Shown here: positions 24,194 through 32,550 of the stretch, one piece after another
Layout: each line of letters begins with the position of its first letter
Position numbering within the stretch: position 1 is the stretch's first letter
Assembly: GCA_016900015.1 (NCBI GenBank)
Contig: JACJJM010000006.1
Location: forward strand, 1-64,000
Source: Phocaeicola coprophilus
GTDB lineage: Bacteria; Bacteroidota; Bacteroidia; Bacteroidales; Bacteroidaceae
Direction of reading: 5' to 3'
Length of the DNA stretch: 64,000 bases
Position numbers and translations under genes: made by a program
Notes under the pieces: generated by a model
Told to the model about the DNA's origin: nothing
The model's database searches: none
Seen by the model: the letters and a program-made list of their open reading frames with translations, nothing else

Positions 24194-24658
24194 ATGGCTT
24201 ACATGTCAGAAGAAGGCTACAAGAAACTCGTGGCCGAACTTAAAGAACTGGAAACAGTGCAACGCCCCAAAATCTCGGCAGCCATCGCCGAGGCCCGCGA
24301 CAAGGGCGACTTGTCGGAAAACGCCGAGTATGACGCCGCCAAGGAGGCGCAAGGACTGCTCGAGATGAAAATCAACCAGCTGAAAGCCATCATCGGCGAC
24401 GCCAAAATCATCGACACCTCGAAGCTGAAGACCGACTCGGTGCAAATCCTCAGCCACGTGGAGCTCAAGAACGTGAAAAACGGCATGAAGATGGCCTACA
24501 CCATCGTGTCGGAGAGCGAAGCGAACCTGAAGGAAGGCAAAATCTCGGTCAACACCCCCATCGCACAAGGCCTGCTGGGCAAGAAGGTGGGCGACGTGGC
24601 CGAAATCACCATCCCGCAGGGAAAAATCAGTCTGGAAGTACTGAACATTTCATTCTAA
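24194..24658 (+). CDS. greA: Transcription elongation factor GreA
   Basis: 154 residues, complete. N-terminal coiled-coil (KLVAELKELETVQRPKIS ... DLSENAEYDAAKEAQG, the acidic tip with D and E that enters the RNA polymerase channel) and a C-terminal FKBP-like domain (about 80-154). It rescues backtracked RNA polymerase by stimulating transcript cleavage. An unusually good Shine-Dalgarno, AGGAGG (24180-24185), precedes the ATG, rare in this phylum. Followed by a strong terminator. Confidence 0.97.
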   Translation: MAYMSEEGYKKLVAELKELETVQRPKISAAIAEARDKGDLSENAEYDAAKEAQGLLEMKINQLKAIIGDAKIIDTSKLKTDSVQILSHVELKNVKNGMKMAYTIVSESEANLKEGKISVNTPIAQGLLGKKVGDVAEITIPQGKISLEVLNISF

Positions 24659-24668
24659 AAGCAAAGAG

Positions 24669-24707
24669 CCGCTCCTGTGGTGTACAGCCACAGCGAACGG
24701 TTTTTTT
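24669..24707 (+). terminator. greA terminator
   Basis: CTGTGG / CCACAG stem flanked by CCG / CGG, then seven T. Confidence 0.85.
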
Positions 24708-24745
24708 GCAAAATGACCTCATATCATCCTTAAAACTATCCTCAT

Positions 24746-25153
24746 ATGGCAACAATTTTCAGCAAAATCGTAGCGGGCGAAATCCCCAGCTACAAAGTGG
24801 CGGAAGACGAACGCTTCTATGCCTTCCTGGACATCAACCCCCTGGTGAAAGGCCACACGCTGGTCATCCCCAAACGTGAAGTGGACTACATCTTCGACCT
24901 CACCGACGACGAACTGGCCGGCATCCACCTCTTCGCCAAGCGCGTCGCCCGGGCCATCCAGCGTGCCTTCCCCTGCCGCAAGGTGGGCGAAGCGGTCATC
25001 GGCCTGGAAGTGCCCCACGCACACATCCACCTCATCCCCATGCAGCAAGAGTCTGACATGCTCTTCTCCAATCCGAAACTCCAGCTCTCAGCCGAAGAGT
25101 TTACCGCCATCGCCGACGCCATCCGCCACGAATGGGAGTCCGCCGGCAAGTAA
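24746..25153 (+). CDS. HIT-family nucleotide-binding hydrolase
   Basis: 135 residues, the normal size. The histidine triad is HAHIHL (about 92-97), preceded by the N-terminal HIT domain start MATIFSKIVAGEIPSYKV and the GHTLVIPKR strand. Such proteins hydrolyse nucleotide phosphoramidates. Gap of 39 bases from the greA terminator. A G/C hairpin follows. Confidence 0.93.
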   Translation: MATIFSKIVAGEIPSYKVAEDERFYAFLDINPLVKGHTLVIPKREVDYIFDLTDDELAGIHLFAKRVARAIQRAFPCRKVGEAVIGLEVPHAHIHLIPMQQESDMLFSNPKLQLSAEEFTAIADAIRHEWESAGK

Positions 25154-25179
25154 TCTTTTTCCTTAATCCATATATGCCT

Positions 25180-25212
25180 GAGGCCGCGCCCCTGACGAAG
25201 GGACGCGGCCTC
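25180..25212 (+). terminator. Hairpin after HIT gene
   Basis: GAGGCCGCG / CGCGGCCTC perfect 9-bp stem with 15-base loop; no T-run, so termination is less certain. Confidence 0.5.
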
Positions 25213-25309
25213 GCCGTGTGTGCCTCTTTCCCTCATAGAAAAGAGAGAATCAAGGGCTTCAGAAGAATCAATATTTGCTAAAAATCTTGTTATAGAGTAA
25301 CATATAAAT

Positions 25310-25317
25310 TACCTTTG
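25310..25317 (+). promoter_or_regulatory. -7 box of toxin-antitoxin operon
   Basis: TACCTTTG ends only 4 bases before the toxin ATG (25322); CTTG at 25286-25289 may serve as the -33 box. The transcript would be leaderless or nearly so. Confidence 0.65.
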
Positions 25318-25321
25318 CAGC

Positions 25322-25675
25322 ATGAAAGCACGAGAAGTTATCACATATAAGGACTATTTCGATGATTTCTTCAAAGCCCAAACACAAAAAGTCCGGGATA
25401 AAATCATTAAAATATTAGACCTTATCGAACAAGTGGAACGGATTCCTTCTACATACTTGAAGTATATCAAAGGCACAAACGGACTTTTTGAAGTTCGTGT
25501 TCAACTTGGCAACAATATATTCCGCATTTTCTGCTTCTTCGATGGAAACAAATTTGTAATCTTACTCACAGGTTTTCAGAAAAAGACACAAAAAACGCCG
25601 CCAACAGAAATCGACCGCGCCATAAGGCTGATGAATGAATACTACGAAGAAAAAAGGAAGGAGACAAACCTATGA
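25322..25675 (+). CDS. HigB/RelE-type mRNA interferase toxin
   Basis: 117 residues. RelE/ParE superfamily outline: helix pair at the start (YKDYFDDFFKAQTQKVRDKI), then LFEVRVQLGNNIFRIFCFFDGNKFVILLTGFQKKTQKTP, the typical strands ending in a K-T-P stretch. Such toxins cut mRNA on the ribosome. AT-rich relative to the neighbours. The start codon follows the promoter box by four bases. Overlaps the antitoxin by four bases (ATGA). Confidence 0.85.
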   Translation: MKAREVITYKDYFDDFFKAQTQKVRDKIIKILDLIEQVERIPSTYLKYIKGTNGLFEVRVQLGNNIFRIFCFFDGNKFVILLTGFQKKTQKTPPTEIDRAIRLMNEYYEEKRKETNL

Positions 25676-25962
25676 AAACAAAGACATTAGACCAAATTAA
25701 AAATGACTATTACGGCCAAGTCGGCACGCCGGAACGTGACCGGATAGAAAGAGAACTTGAAGCATTACGCATCGGGTTCAAGATCAGGAGCGCAAGAGAA
25801 AAAAAGGAAATGACACAAGCAGAACTGGCCAGCCGGATAAATAAGAAACGCACTTTTATCTCCAAAGTGGAAAACGACGGAGAGAACATCACGCTGAAAA
25901 CTCTGTATGACATCGTGGAGCGTGGCCTGGGCGGACGACTGAACATAGAAGTAATCATCTGA
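25672..25962 (+). CDS. HigA-type antitoxin (XRE-family HTH)
   Basis: 96 residues. A Cro/C1-type helix-turn-helix at about 35-90 (MTQAELASRINKKRTFISKVEN, ITLKTLYDIVERGLGG). The toxin-first order and overlap are typical of HigBA. It should neutralise the toxin and repress the operon. Confidence 0.88.
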   Translation: MKTKTLDQIKNDYYGQVGTPERDRIERELEALRIGFKIRSAREKKEMTQAELASRINKKRTFISKVENDGENITLKTLYDIVERGLGGRLNIEVII

Positions 25963-26040
25963 ATGCAAAAAAAGAGTTGCCCCCCGCCGGCCAGTCCCGG
26001 CTGAAACAACTCTTTTCCGCATGCAGGACAGTCCCCCTGC

Positions 26041-27132
26041 TTACAGGTATTCGTCACCCATCTTCATCTGCACATCATTGCGAAACTGCCGGACGGCGGC
26101 CACGTCGTCGCGGCGGCAGATGAGCAACACGCCGTTTTCCTCGACCACCAGGTAGCCGTCCAGGTCCTTCATCGCCACGACACGGTTGCCGGGCAGCGAG
26201 ACGAGGTTGTTCTTGCAGTTGTACATCAGGGCACGGGTCTCCAGCACCACATTCTGCGCATGGTCCTTGGGCGCCATCTCGTAGAGCGTGCTCCATCCTC
26301 CGATGTCGCGCCACCCGAAATCGCCAATCAACACGTCCACGTGTTCCGACTTCTCCAAGACGCCATAGTCCAACGAAATGTTGGGCGAGGAGGCGTAAAT
26401 CCGCTCCACATACTCCCGTTCGTTCTTCAGGAAGGAAGGCGCCGCGTCGGCCTCGGCAATCAGTTGCGCGATGTCAGGCACCAGGTGCATCATGGCTTCC
26501 AGGATGGCGTTCACGTTCCATAGGAAGAGCCCCGAATTCCAGTAGAACTCGCCGCTCTCGACAAAGAACTCCGCAAAGTCCAGCTCAGGCTTCTCCGTGA
26601 AACTCTTCACACGGTAGATGTTCCCCTCCAGCTCTTCGTCCACCTGGATATACCCGTAGTTCGTCTCCGGATAAGTGGCCCGTATGCCCACGGTGAGCAG
26701 GTGGTTGACATGCGACACGTAGTCCAGCCCGCGCAGGATGGCCTCGGCAAACTCATCCTCCTTCAGGATATACTGGTCGGTCGGGGTGACGACCATGCAA
26801 GCCTCGGGATTGAGCGCCCGCAGGTGGTACGCGGCCCAGGCCACGGCAGGCGCCGTGTTGCGGTTGGCCGGCTCTTTCAGGATGTTCTCCGGCGGCAGCC
26901 CGGGCAACTGCTGGCTGACAATGTCGCCATAGCCGGCGTTGGTCACGACAAAAATATGTTCACTGGGGATTATCTTGGAAAACCGGTCATAGGTGGTCTG
27001 CAACAGCGTGCGCCCCGTGCCCAGGAAATCAAGGAACTGCTTGGGCAATCTCTTGTTGCTACGGGGCCAGAATCGGCTGCCGATGCCTCCGGCCATTATC
27101 ACGCAATAGTTGTTTTTACCATTCGTAATCAT
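26041..27132 (-). CDS. manC: Mannose-1-phosphate guanylyltransferase
   Basis: 363 residues. The nucleotidyltransferase signature GGIGSRFWPRS followed by LPKQFL (about 14-33) and the metal- and sugar-binding segments FTEKPEL and WNSGLFLWNV mark a GDP-mannose pyrophosphorylase (GTP + mannose-1-phosphate to GDP-mannose), without the C-terminal isomerase domain of long bifunctional forms. GDP-mannose supplies cell-surface glycans and fucose synthesis. The ATG at 27132 (MITNGKNN) is used; the longer frame (to 27279) extends over the promoter. Confidence 0.93.
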   Translation of the reverse strand: MITNGKNNYCVIMAGGIGSRFWPRSNKRLPKQFLDFLGTGRTLLQTTYDRFSKIIPSEHIFVVTNAGYGDIVSQQLPGLPPENILKEPANRNTAPAVAWAAYHLRALNPEACMVVTPTDQYILKEDEFAEAILRGLDYVSHVNHLLTVGIRATYPETNYGYIQVDEELEGNIYRVKSFTEKPELDFAEFFVESGEFYWNSGLFLWNVNAILEAMMHLVPDIAQLIAEADAAPSFLKNEREYVERIYASSPNISLDYGVLEKSEHVDVLIGDFGWRDIGGWSTLYEMAPKDHAQNVVLETRALMYNCKNNLVSLPGNRVVAMKDLDGYLVVEENGVLLICRRDDVAAVRQFRNDVQMKMGDEYL

Positions 27133-27169
27133 GACTATTTCTGTTTTTAAGGTTATAATGAGCGTGTAG

Positions 27170-27177
27170 CAAAGATA
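27170..27177 (-). promoter_or_regulatory. manC -7 box
   Basis: Reverse complement TATCTTTG, 38 bases upstream of the start. Confidence 0.6.
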
Positions 27178-27380
27178 CAAGGATTCGGAAACCGAAACAA
27201 AGTATTTCTGCAAAACAAAGTTAGGAAGCCTTACAATGGCGAGAAACAGGACAGTGGCCGGCGGATTTTTCCCTCTCACTTATTTGCGAAGTTCTCAGAT
27301 TTCCCCTTCCTTTGCAGGCACATGGCGCGTGCCCGGCAAGGCATCCGCCACACATGTCAAACCCAAAGTAAGTGAAAGAT

Positions 27381-27818
27381 ATGAAAAACGGATTTTTAAA
27401 TGATTTCAAGTCATTTGCCCTGAAGGGCAATGTCATCGACATGGCCGTCGGCGTCATCATCGGCGGCGCTTTCGGCAAGATCGTCAGTTCGCTGGTCGCC
27501 GACATCATCATGCCGCCGCTGGGCATCCTGCTGGGCGGAGTGAACTTCAAGGAGCTGGCCGTGGAACTGAAACCGGCCGTCGTGGAAAACGGTGAGGAAA
27601 CGGCCGCGGCCGTCATGCTCAACTACGGCACGTTCCTCCAAAACGTGGTCGACTTTCTGATTATCGCCCTGTCCATCTTCGTCATGATTCGCCTGGCCGG
27701 CCGCCTCATGCGGAAGAAAGAGGCAGCCCCGGCACCCCCGCAGCCGCCCCAGCCGTCCAAGGAAGAACTCCTGCTGACCGAAATCCGGGATTTGCTCAAA
27801 GAACAGGCCAAAAAGTAA
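27381..27818 (+). CDS. mscL: Large-conductance mechanosensitive channel MscL
   Basis: 145 residues. First membrane helix [21 protein letters not shown] with the pore-lining glycines, a periplasmic loop, second helix (about 80-103) and the C-terminal cytoplasmic bundle [14 protein letters not shown] after a proline-rich linker. It opens under osmotic downshock. The ATG at 27381 is used; a GTG nine bases upstream is possible. A near-consensus box (TTCCTTTG, 27307-27314) precedes it. Confidence 0.95.
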   Translation: MKNGFLNDFKSFALKGNVIDMAVGVIIGGAFGKIVSSLVADIIMPPLGILLGGVNFKELAVELKPAVVENGEETAAAVMLNYGTFLQNVVDFLIIALSIFVMIRLAGRLMRKKEAAPAPPQPPQPSKEELLLTEIRDLLKEQAKK

Positions 27819-27890
27819 CCATCATCCGTCCGGCAAAAGGCCTCCGAGCCTTCCCGAACGTAATCTTTTTGCAAAAAAACGCACCAGGAG

Positions 27891-27921
27891 TTTGCACAAT
27901 CAAAAATAAGCACTACCTTTG
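27891..27921 (+). promoter_or_regulatory. tRNA-Leu promoter
   Basis: TTTG at 27891-27894 and TACCTTTG at 27914-27921, 19 bases apart. Confidence 0.8.
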
Positions 27922-27943
27922 CAGCACATTTGGAAAAACAAAT

Positions 27944-28027
27944 GCCCAGATGGCGGAATCGGTAGACGCGCTGGTCTCAAACACCAGTGGAGTAAAATCC
28001 ATCCCGGTTCGACCCCGGGTCTGGGTA
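27944..28027 (+). tRNA. tRNA-Leu (anticodon CAA)
   Basis: 84 bases with a long variable arm (class II). Acceptor GCCCAGA / TCTGGGT, anticodon stem CTGGT / ACCAG with loop CTCAAAC giving anticodon CAA, T-arm CCCGGTTCGACCCCGGG, discriminator A. CCA is not encoded. Marks the left edge of the AT-rich island. Confidence 0.95.
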
Positions 28028-28033
28028 CAGATA

Positions 28034-28074
28034 AAAAGGCTGAGTATTGAATAATCAATTACTTAGCCTTTTCT
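28034..28074 (+). terminator. tRNA-Leu terminator
   Basis: AAAAGGCT / AGCCTTTT stem extended by AGT / ACT, followed by a T-rich stretch. Confidence 0.8.
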
Positions 28075-28233
28075 TTATCCGAAATTTTCCCCACAGATGT
28101 AATTTATCACTTATTTTGTTGGTCAAAAAATTAAAAGTACAAACATTATAGATTAAATCATAAAATCAAAAGATAAATATTGGACGTTAATATATTTATA
28201 CTTCTTATGCATTGATAATAAGAGGTTTTTGTT

Positions 28234-28264
28234 TTTGTCCTTAAAGAGATATTCCGTATATTTG
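28234..28264 (+). promoter_or_regulatory. Promoter of tail-anchored protein gene
   Basis: TTTG at 28234-28237 and TATATTTG at 28257-28264, 19 bases apart; start codon at 28322. Confidence 0.75.
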
Positions 28265-28321
28265 TTCAGTTATATAGAGAAATACATAATTTGAATAGAG
28301 AAATTCTAACAAATACGCAAT

Positions 28322-28855
28322 ATGGATAATGAAGATTTATTAAATGCTGGTGCGGGTTATGTTGCTGGTAGTTCAATATCTAAAGGTATAGCAAACAATC
28401 TCCGTAAACAACGTGAAGAAATGGAAAAAAAATTAGCGCATATTACTTCTGAAGAAGTATTAGCCGCTGAAATAGCTAAATTTCTATTAAGTGAAAATAG
28501 GAATGGAGCTTATGAATATCTGAACTCTCATTTTAATGAGGAAATTATTGATGCAGCACAAAACCAAACGGATTATATATATTCTTTAGAAACAATGTTG
28601 AAAAGGAAAAAAGATAAATATAATCCATTTTATGAAAAGATAGGTATGACCATGCCGGAAAATTTAGCTTCAATTACTGCAGATAAATTATGTGAAGTAT
28701 TAGGTGTTGAAAACTTACATATAATTGATAGTACTGATGGAAAAACATCACCTTCTCTTGAATCAAACTCTGGCTGTACAACAGAAATGATTATTAGTGC
28801 AATTGTTATATTCGCTATAATTATTATCGCAATCATAGCTACGGCTAATACATAA
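28322..28855 (+). CDS. Hypothetical C-terminally membrane-anchored protein
   Basis: 177 residues, AT-rich. The start (AGAGYVAGSSISKGIANNL) is followed by a charged, helical cytoplasmic part (about 25-140). A single hydrophobic helix near the C-terminus (about 154-174, IISAIVIFAIIIIAIIAT) is preceded by an S/T/G-rich spacer, so it is probably a tail-anchored membrane protein. No family recognised. It has its own full promoter and stands alone on the plus strand at the start of the island. Confidence 0.75.
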   Translation: MDNEDLLNAGAGYVAGSSISKGIANNLRKQREEMEKKLAHITSEEVLAAEIAKFLLSENRNGAYEYLNSHFNEEIIDAAQNQTDYIYSLETMLKRKKDKYNPFYEKIGMTMPENLASITADKLCEVLGVENLHIIDSTDGKTSPSLESNSGCTTEMIISAIVIFAIIIIAIIATANT

Positions 28856-28924
28856 TTTATTCTTGGTGATAAAAATAAACGGAATAATCTAATAATGTGA
28901 TTGTTCCGTTTATTCATTATATTC

Positions 28925-30482
28925 TTATAATCTGAATCCTCTGCCTTTTCTTGGCTCATTGATTGTTTCCTGATAACCGAATCTAAACTTGTGCCATTGT
29001 TCCCTGAACCAGTCGGCAATCGGCTTCCTGTTTATTGTCAGGTTCAGCCTGTTTTCATCGTCAGGGTCATTTTCCACCCTTAAAATATCATCCTTTATAT
29101 CAAAGTTCCGTCTGTGCTGCTCTGAATAGATTTTACCGCTGCATCTCATAGCCTCTTTCCTGACCACAAGCCTTTCAGTCAGTTCTTTGGAGAATCCCAG
29201 CATGGCACAGAACTTTTCCATCCGTAGCATTTCCCTGAACATCGGGAACCACCTGAAAGCCTTGTCTATGATTCTGGCGAGCCGTGACAGTTCTTTTTCT
29301 TTCATGTCAAGTTCCTGCCTGTGCATTTCCCTGAGATTGTGGATTTGCGTATCATGCTGTTTCTGCATCTGCTGTATTTGGCTCTGCAATTTTTCAATAT
29401 TGGTGTCCCGTTTTGAAACCTCGTCTTGCAGTTTTTCGTTGGCATGTTCCAGCTCTTTCAGTTTTCCGCTTCCGAAAAGAGAAGCAACACCGCTTGTTAT
29501 GGCTGTCGCTGCTGTGGTGGCTGTCTTCTTTAGCTTGTCAGTGCGTATTGGAAGTTCTATCATGTATTTCTGTACGAAAATGTTCGGGTCTAATCCGGCA
29601 GTGGCATACTTTACCAACGTGTCGCCCTTTTCAGTGCAGAGCAGAATACCGACGGGCGGATTGTCATCGGACTGCATCACTTCTGCCTTATAATAATTAA
29701 GGTACATATTCAGTTGCGAAGCGTATTCGTGGCGGAACTTGTCTATCTTCAATTCCACGATGACATGGCATTTCAAAATGCGGTGGTAAAACACGAGGTC
29801 GGCAAAGAAATAATCCCCGTCTATCAGGATTCGCTTTTGGCGTGCTTCGAAGCAGAACCCATGCCCCATTTCCAACAGGAAGCGTTGCAGGTTGTCGAGA
29901 ATGGATTGCTCCAAGTCGTTTTCCGTCACCAAAGCACGGTCGTTCAATCCCAAGAACTCCAACGTAACGGGCGTGTTAATAATGTCTTTGGGCTGTAATT
30001 GCGTGGCCTGCCGCTGCACCAAGGCAGACAAGGCTTCCTTGTTTTTCGACAATCCGCTGCGCTCGTAATAGAGGGAATTGATTTGCCGCTCCAACTCCTT
30101 TACTGACCAACAGCCCCGAATGGCTTCCATTTCGTAGAAAGCACGTTTAATGGGGTTGTCAATGGGAGAAATCGCATTCAAATGAGTGGACGATAGACGA
30201 CTAAACAACTTTTCAGGTGGGGTTATCCATCTGTTTTGAGCCGATTGAATATATTGAGAAGATTCGGCGGTTGGCGACCGCCGAATTTCATCATCGGATT
30301 TGGCGGTCAATAACCGCCGAATTGGGTCTGTGAATTCGGCGGACAGTGTGTGCCGAATTTCGCTTCCTGCCAATATGTATTGTGCGATAGGCTCTTTCAG
30401 TTGCGGCGAGGTACAACCGCCGGAACTCACGAAACCTGCGCTCGTTCAGTCCTTTGACAATGGCTCTACCTGCTAAAAACAA
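28925..30482 (-). pseudogene. Broken YhcG/DUF1016 nuclease fused to a mobilisation-protein tail
   Basis: The frame 28925-30430 encodes a PDDEXK_YhcG nuclease (about residues 100-300: FYEMEAIRGCWSVKELERQI, LEFLGLND, FCFEARQKRILIDGDYFFADLVFYH, VIVELKIDKF with the D...ExK site) and then, instead of ending, a coiled coil and a C-terminal domain (KAFRWFPMFREMLRMEKFC ... RKGRGFRL) that I recognise from plasmid-mobilisation (MobV/Pre-like) proteins. Upstream the family's N-terminal domain continues in another frame (VKGLNERRFREFRRLYLA, ending near 30415), so there is a frameshift, and the rest of that domain is missing beyond 30482. A decayed, chimeric gene, or a recently fused one. Confidence 0.75.
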
Positions 30483-30837
30483 CGGTGATTTTTAAGGATG
30501 CGATTTGAGAGTTTTTCCTTGCCCCCCATCTAAGCGTTTGATCATGTTCCCCTTCAAAGAAATCTTGAAGTTCTTTGATTAGAAGCTGATGCTCAGGGTT
30601 TATTTCTATAAGGAACAAACGATGCCGGAAGTCGCCTGCGGAAAGGTCGATTTGCCGGTTAAGCTCATCCTTAATCTTCTGTATTCTATCAAGCGATACA
30701 TCATCTGTTTCTGCTGTGTACACTTTAATCTCCGTTTCTTTTTTCAGATATTCTACATTTTCTTCAGAAAAAGAAATTATAGCTCCTTCATGTATAAGGA
30801 GCAGGTCCAATAACTGGTTTAAATCATTTAAGTTCAT
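30466..30837 (-). CDS. Hypothetical protein of the S41 operon
   Basis: 123 residues (125 if started at 30843). Starts inside the end of the S41 gene (overlap of 14 bases), so coupled to it. Acidic, soluble, helical; EENVEYLKKETEIKVYT and LSAGDFRHRLFLIEINPEHQLLI suggest a small alpha/beta domain, no family recognised. Its last dozen codons (IASLKITVVFSR) may lie across the junction with the broken YhcG gene, so the natural C-terminus could be lost. Confidence 0.6.
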   Translation of the reverse strand: MNLNDLNQLLDLLLIHEGAIISFSEENVEYLKKETEIKVYTAETDDVSLDRIQKIKDELNRQIDLSAGDFRHRLFLIEINPEHQLLIKELQDFFEGEHDQTLRWGARKNSQIASLKITVVFSR

Positions 30838-32290
30838 ATGCACTATTCTTTAGTTTATCTTGTCTAATTAACTCAATAGCAGCTCCAAAAGCCTTTTTCC
30901 TTCTTTCCCATGGCAAACATTTTTCCACTTCTATATCTGGTGCCACCCCCTGTCCTTCACTCCAAGTTTCACCATCCGGCAATAAGTAAGGCGGCTGCGT
31001 TGCCAGCTTAAATTCAATGCCATGCGAGGTTTTGAAATTACATCCTCTACTACCACAGTCTCCAGCAGTACACTGACCTATAACGACAGCATTAGATTGC
31101 TCTTTCAGTATAGCTGTTAACGACTCAGCACCGGATGATGTCAAATCATCTGTCAGGACAAACAACTTTCCTTTGTAACATTTTGCGGCATCACTCTTTA
31201 TCGTAATACCTCCAATGGTAATTGTTTTCAAAATTAGACAGGATGCAACATTCATCATATTTTTCATTATCCCGCCAAGATTATTTTGCAAATCAAGTAT
31301 CAGATAAGGGCATTTAAATTCACATTTCATTTGTTCGTCAAAGTCTTCCACACTACCAGGACCGAAATCTTGAATTTCAATATACCCGACATCATCAAAG
31401 CCCTCAAATGCTTCCAACCATGAAGGTAAAGCCTTTTCATCCATCTTTAAGGATGAATTGATTGGTGAACGGTCCTTTTCATTTGGCTTCATATTTGCCC
31501 TCTTCCTGAGTTCTGCGAGCAATTCCTCTTCTTTAAAAAGAGGTAGCGACACATTAAAGACTGAATCGCCACGCAACACAGTAACCTGTCTGCAAGTATC
31601 CGTATATGAAGTAAACATATTCAATGTCGCAGCCTTCTTTCTTGACGCATCTGTAGATGCAAAATTTATTCTCATCTCCTTTCTTACGCAATCCGTCGTA
31701 GGTATGCCATCAACAGCGACTATCAGGTCTTTCTGACGTAAATCGACATCGTCGTTCCAGCAACTTGACACCCAAACCGAATCGTTCCTGCAGACTACAT
31801 ACACACCGCTTTCATATCTTGAAAAGAAAGGGTATGTGTGCATATTCTTTAAAGCGCTAAAATATTGCAATAGGAGCAAGCCATATTGCTCTGCATTCTT
31901 GACCGTTTTTACTTTATCCTTATAGGCTTTGTTAAGTTCCTTCAAATCAATATGCTTATGTCGAGCTAAAGGGGCGTAATACTCTTGCACAATATCCATT
32001 ATTTCTTCAAAATCTTCCCTGCATTCTTCCGGAGACAAAGTTAACTCATTTAGATAGTATGATTTTGTAGGTCGAAGGACCTTATCATATAGGTCATAGT
32101 AGCGAAAAATTTTATATGATCCTCGAATACACAAAGCTATCACCAGCACAGACAGCGCAATCCCCGCATAATAAAGTTTACGTCTTTTAGTTCCCTTTTT
32201 ACAGCGGCAAATGCACCATACACTAACAGATAGCGACAAAAGAATCAACACGAAGTTGATGATATTTCCGGTGCTGAGAAATGCGTTCAT
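30824..32290 (-). CDS. Membrane-anchored S41-family peptidase
   Basis: 488 residues. Two N-terminal membrane helices (about 7-26 and 38-57), then a helical region and a tail-specific-protease-like catalytic domain: PDZ-like VGYIEIQDFGPG, LILDLQNNLGG (the DxRxNxGG-type motif), and LTSSGAESLTAILK, where TSSGAE places the nucleophilic serine. GVAPDIEVE near the end is also typical. Faces outside the cytoplasm. AT-rich. Lies in a tight operon with micro-peptides, suggesting peptide maturation, though many S41 proteins degrade envelope proteins. Confidence 0.88.
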   Translation of the reverse strand: MNAFLSTGNIINFVLILLSLSVSVWCICRCKKGTKRRKLYYAGIALSVLVIALCIRGSYKIFRYYDLYDKVLRPTKSYYLNELTLSPEECREDFEEIMDIVQEYYAPLARHKHIDLKELNKAYKDKVKTVKNAEQYGLLLLQYFSALKNMHTYPFFSRYESGVYVVCRNDSVWVSSCWNDDVDLRQKDLIVAVDGIPTTDCVRKEMRINFASTDASRKKAATLNMFTSYTDTCRQVTVLRGDSVFNVSLPLFKEEELLAELRKRANMKPNEKDRSPINSSLKMDEKALPSWLEAFEGFDDVGYIEIQDFGPGSVEDFDEQMKCEFKCPYLILDLQNNLGGIMKNMMNVASCLILKTITIGGITIKSDAAKCYKGKLFVLTDDLTSSGAESLTAILKEQSNAVVIGQCTAGDCGSRGCNFKTSHGIEFKLATQPPYLLPDGETWSEGQGVAPDIEVEKCLPWERRKKAFGAAIELIRQDKLKNSAYELK

Positions 32291-32341
32291 ACATTTTATA
32301 TTTGAGAAGAAATAATTGTTCTCTTACTAGGAAATTAACTA

Positions 32342-32383
32342 ATGGTTGTTTCTGACAAAATAACATTCATCAGAAACAACCAT
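32342..32383. promoter_or_regulatory. Perfect 14-bp hairpin after the 42-aa peptide gene
   Basis: ATGGTTGTTTCTGA (32342-32355) and TCAGAAACAACCAT (32370-32383) are perfect inverted copies with a 14-base loop. Between the 42-aa frame and the S41 gene; could be a leaky terminator or RNA-processing site. Confidence 0.8.
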
Positions 32384-32393
32384 GCTAACTAGT

Positions 32394-32522
32394 TTAGCCA
32401 AGACTATTCATCATGTCACCAATAGCTTCTTGCCGTTCTTCTTCAGTGTCATAACTTCCAAACATCATCTCAATAATTGCCTGTTCTTCATCATTGTAGT
32501 TCAAATACTCATTTTTTCTCAT
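32394..32522 (-). CDS. Acidic micro-peptide (42 aa)
   Basis: 42 codons, starting MRKNEYLNYNDEEQAI and ending DMMNSLG. Strongly acidic, predicted helical, no Cys, no membrane segment. It is 28 bases after the AlbA_2 gene and 103 bases before the S41 gene, followed at once by a perfect hairpin. The layout resembles a precursor or leader peptide gene, or a small antitoxin-like partner, but no family was recognised. Confidence 0.55.
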   Translation of the reverse strand: MRKNEYLNYNDEEQAIIEMMFGSYDTEEERQEAIGDMMNSLG

Positions 32523-32550
32523 AACTTTAACGTGTTTTTAGGGTTAATAA

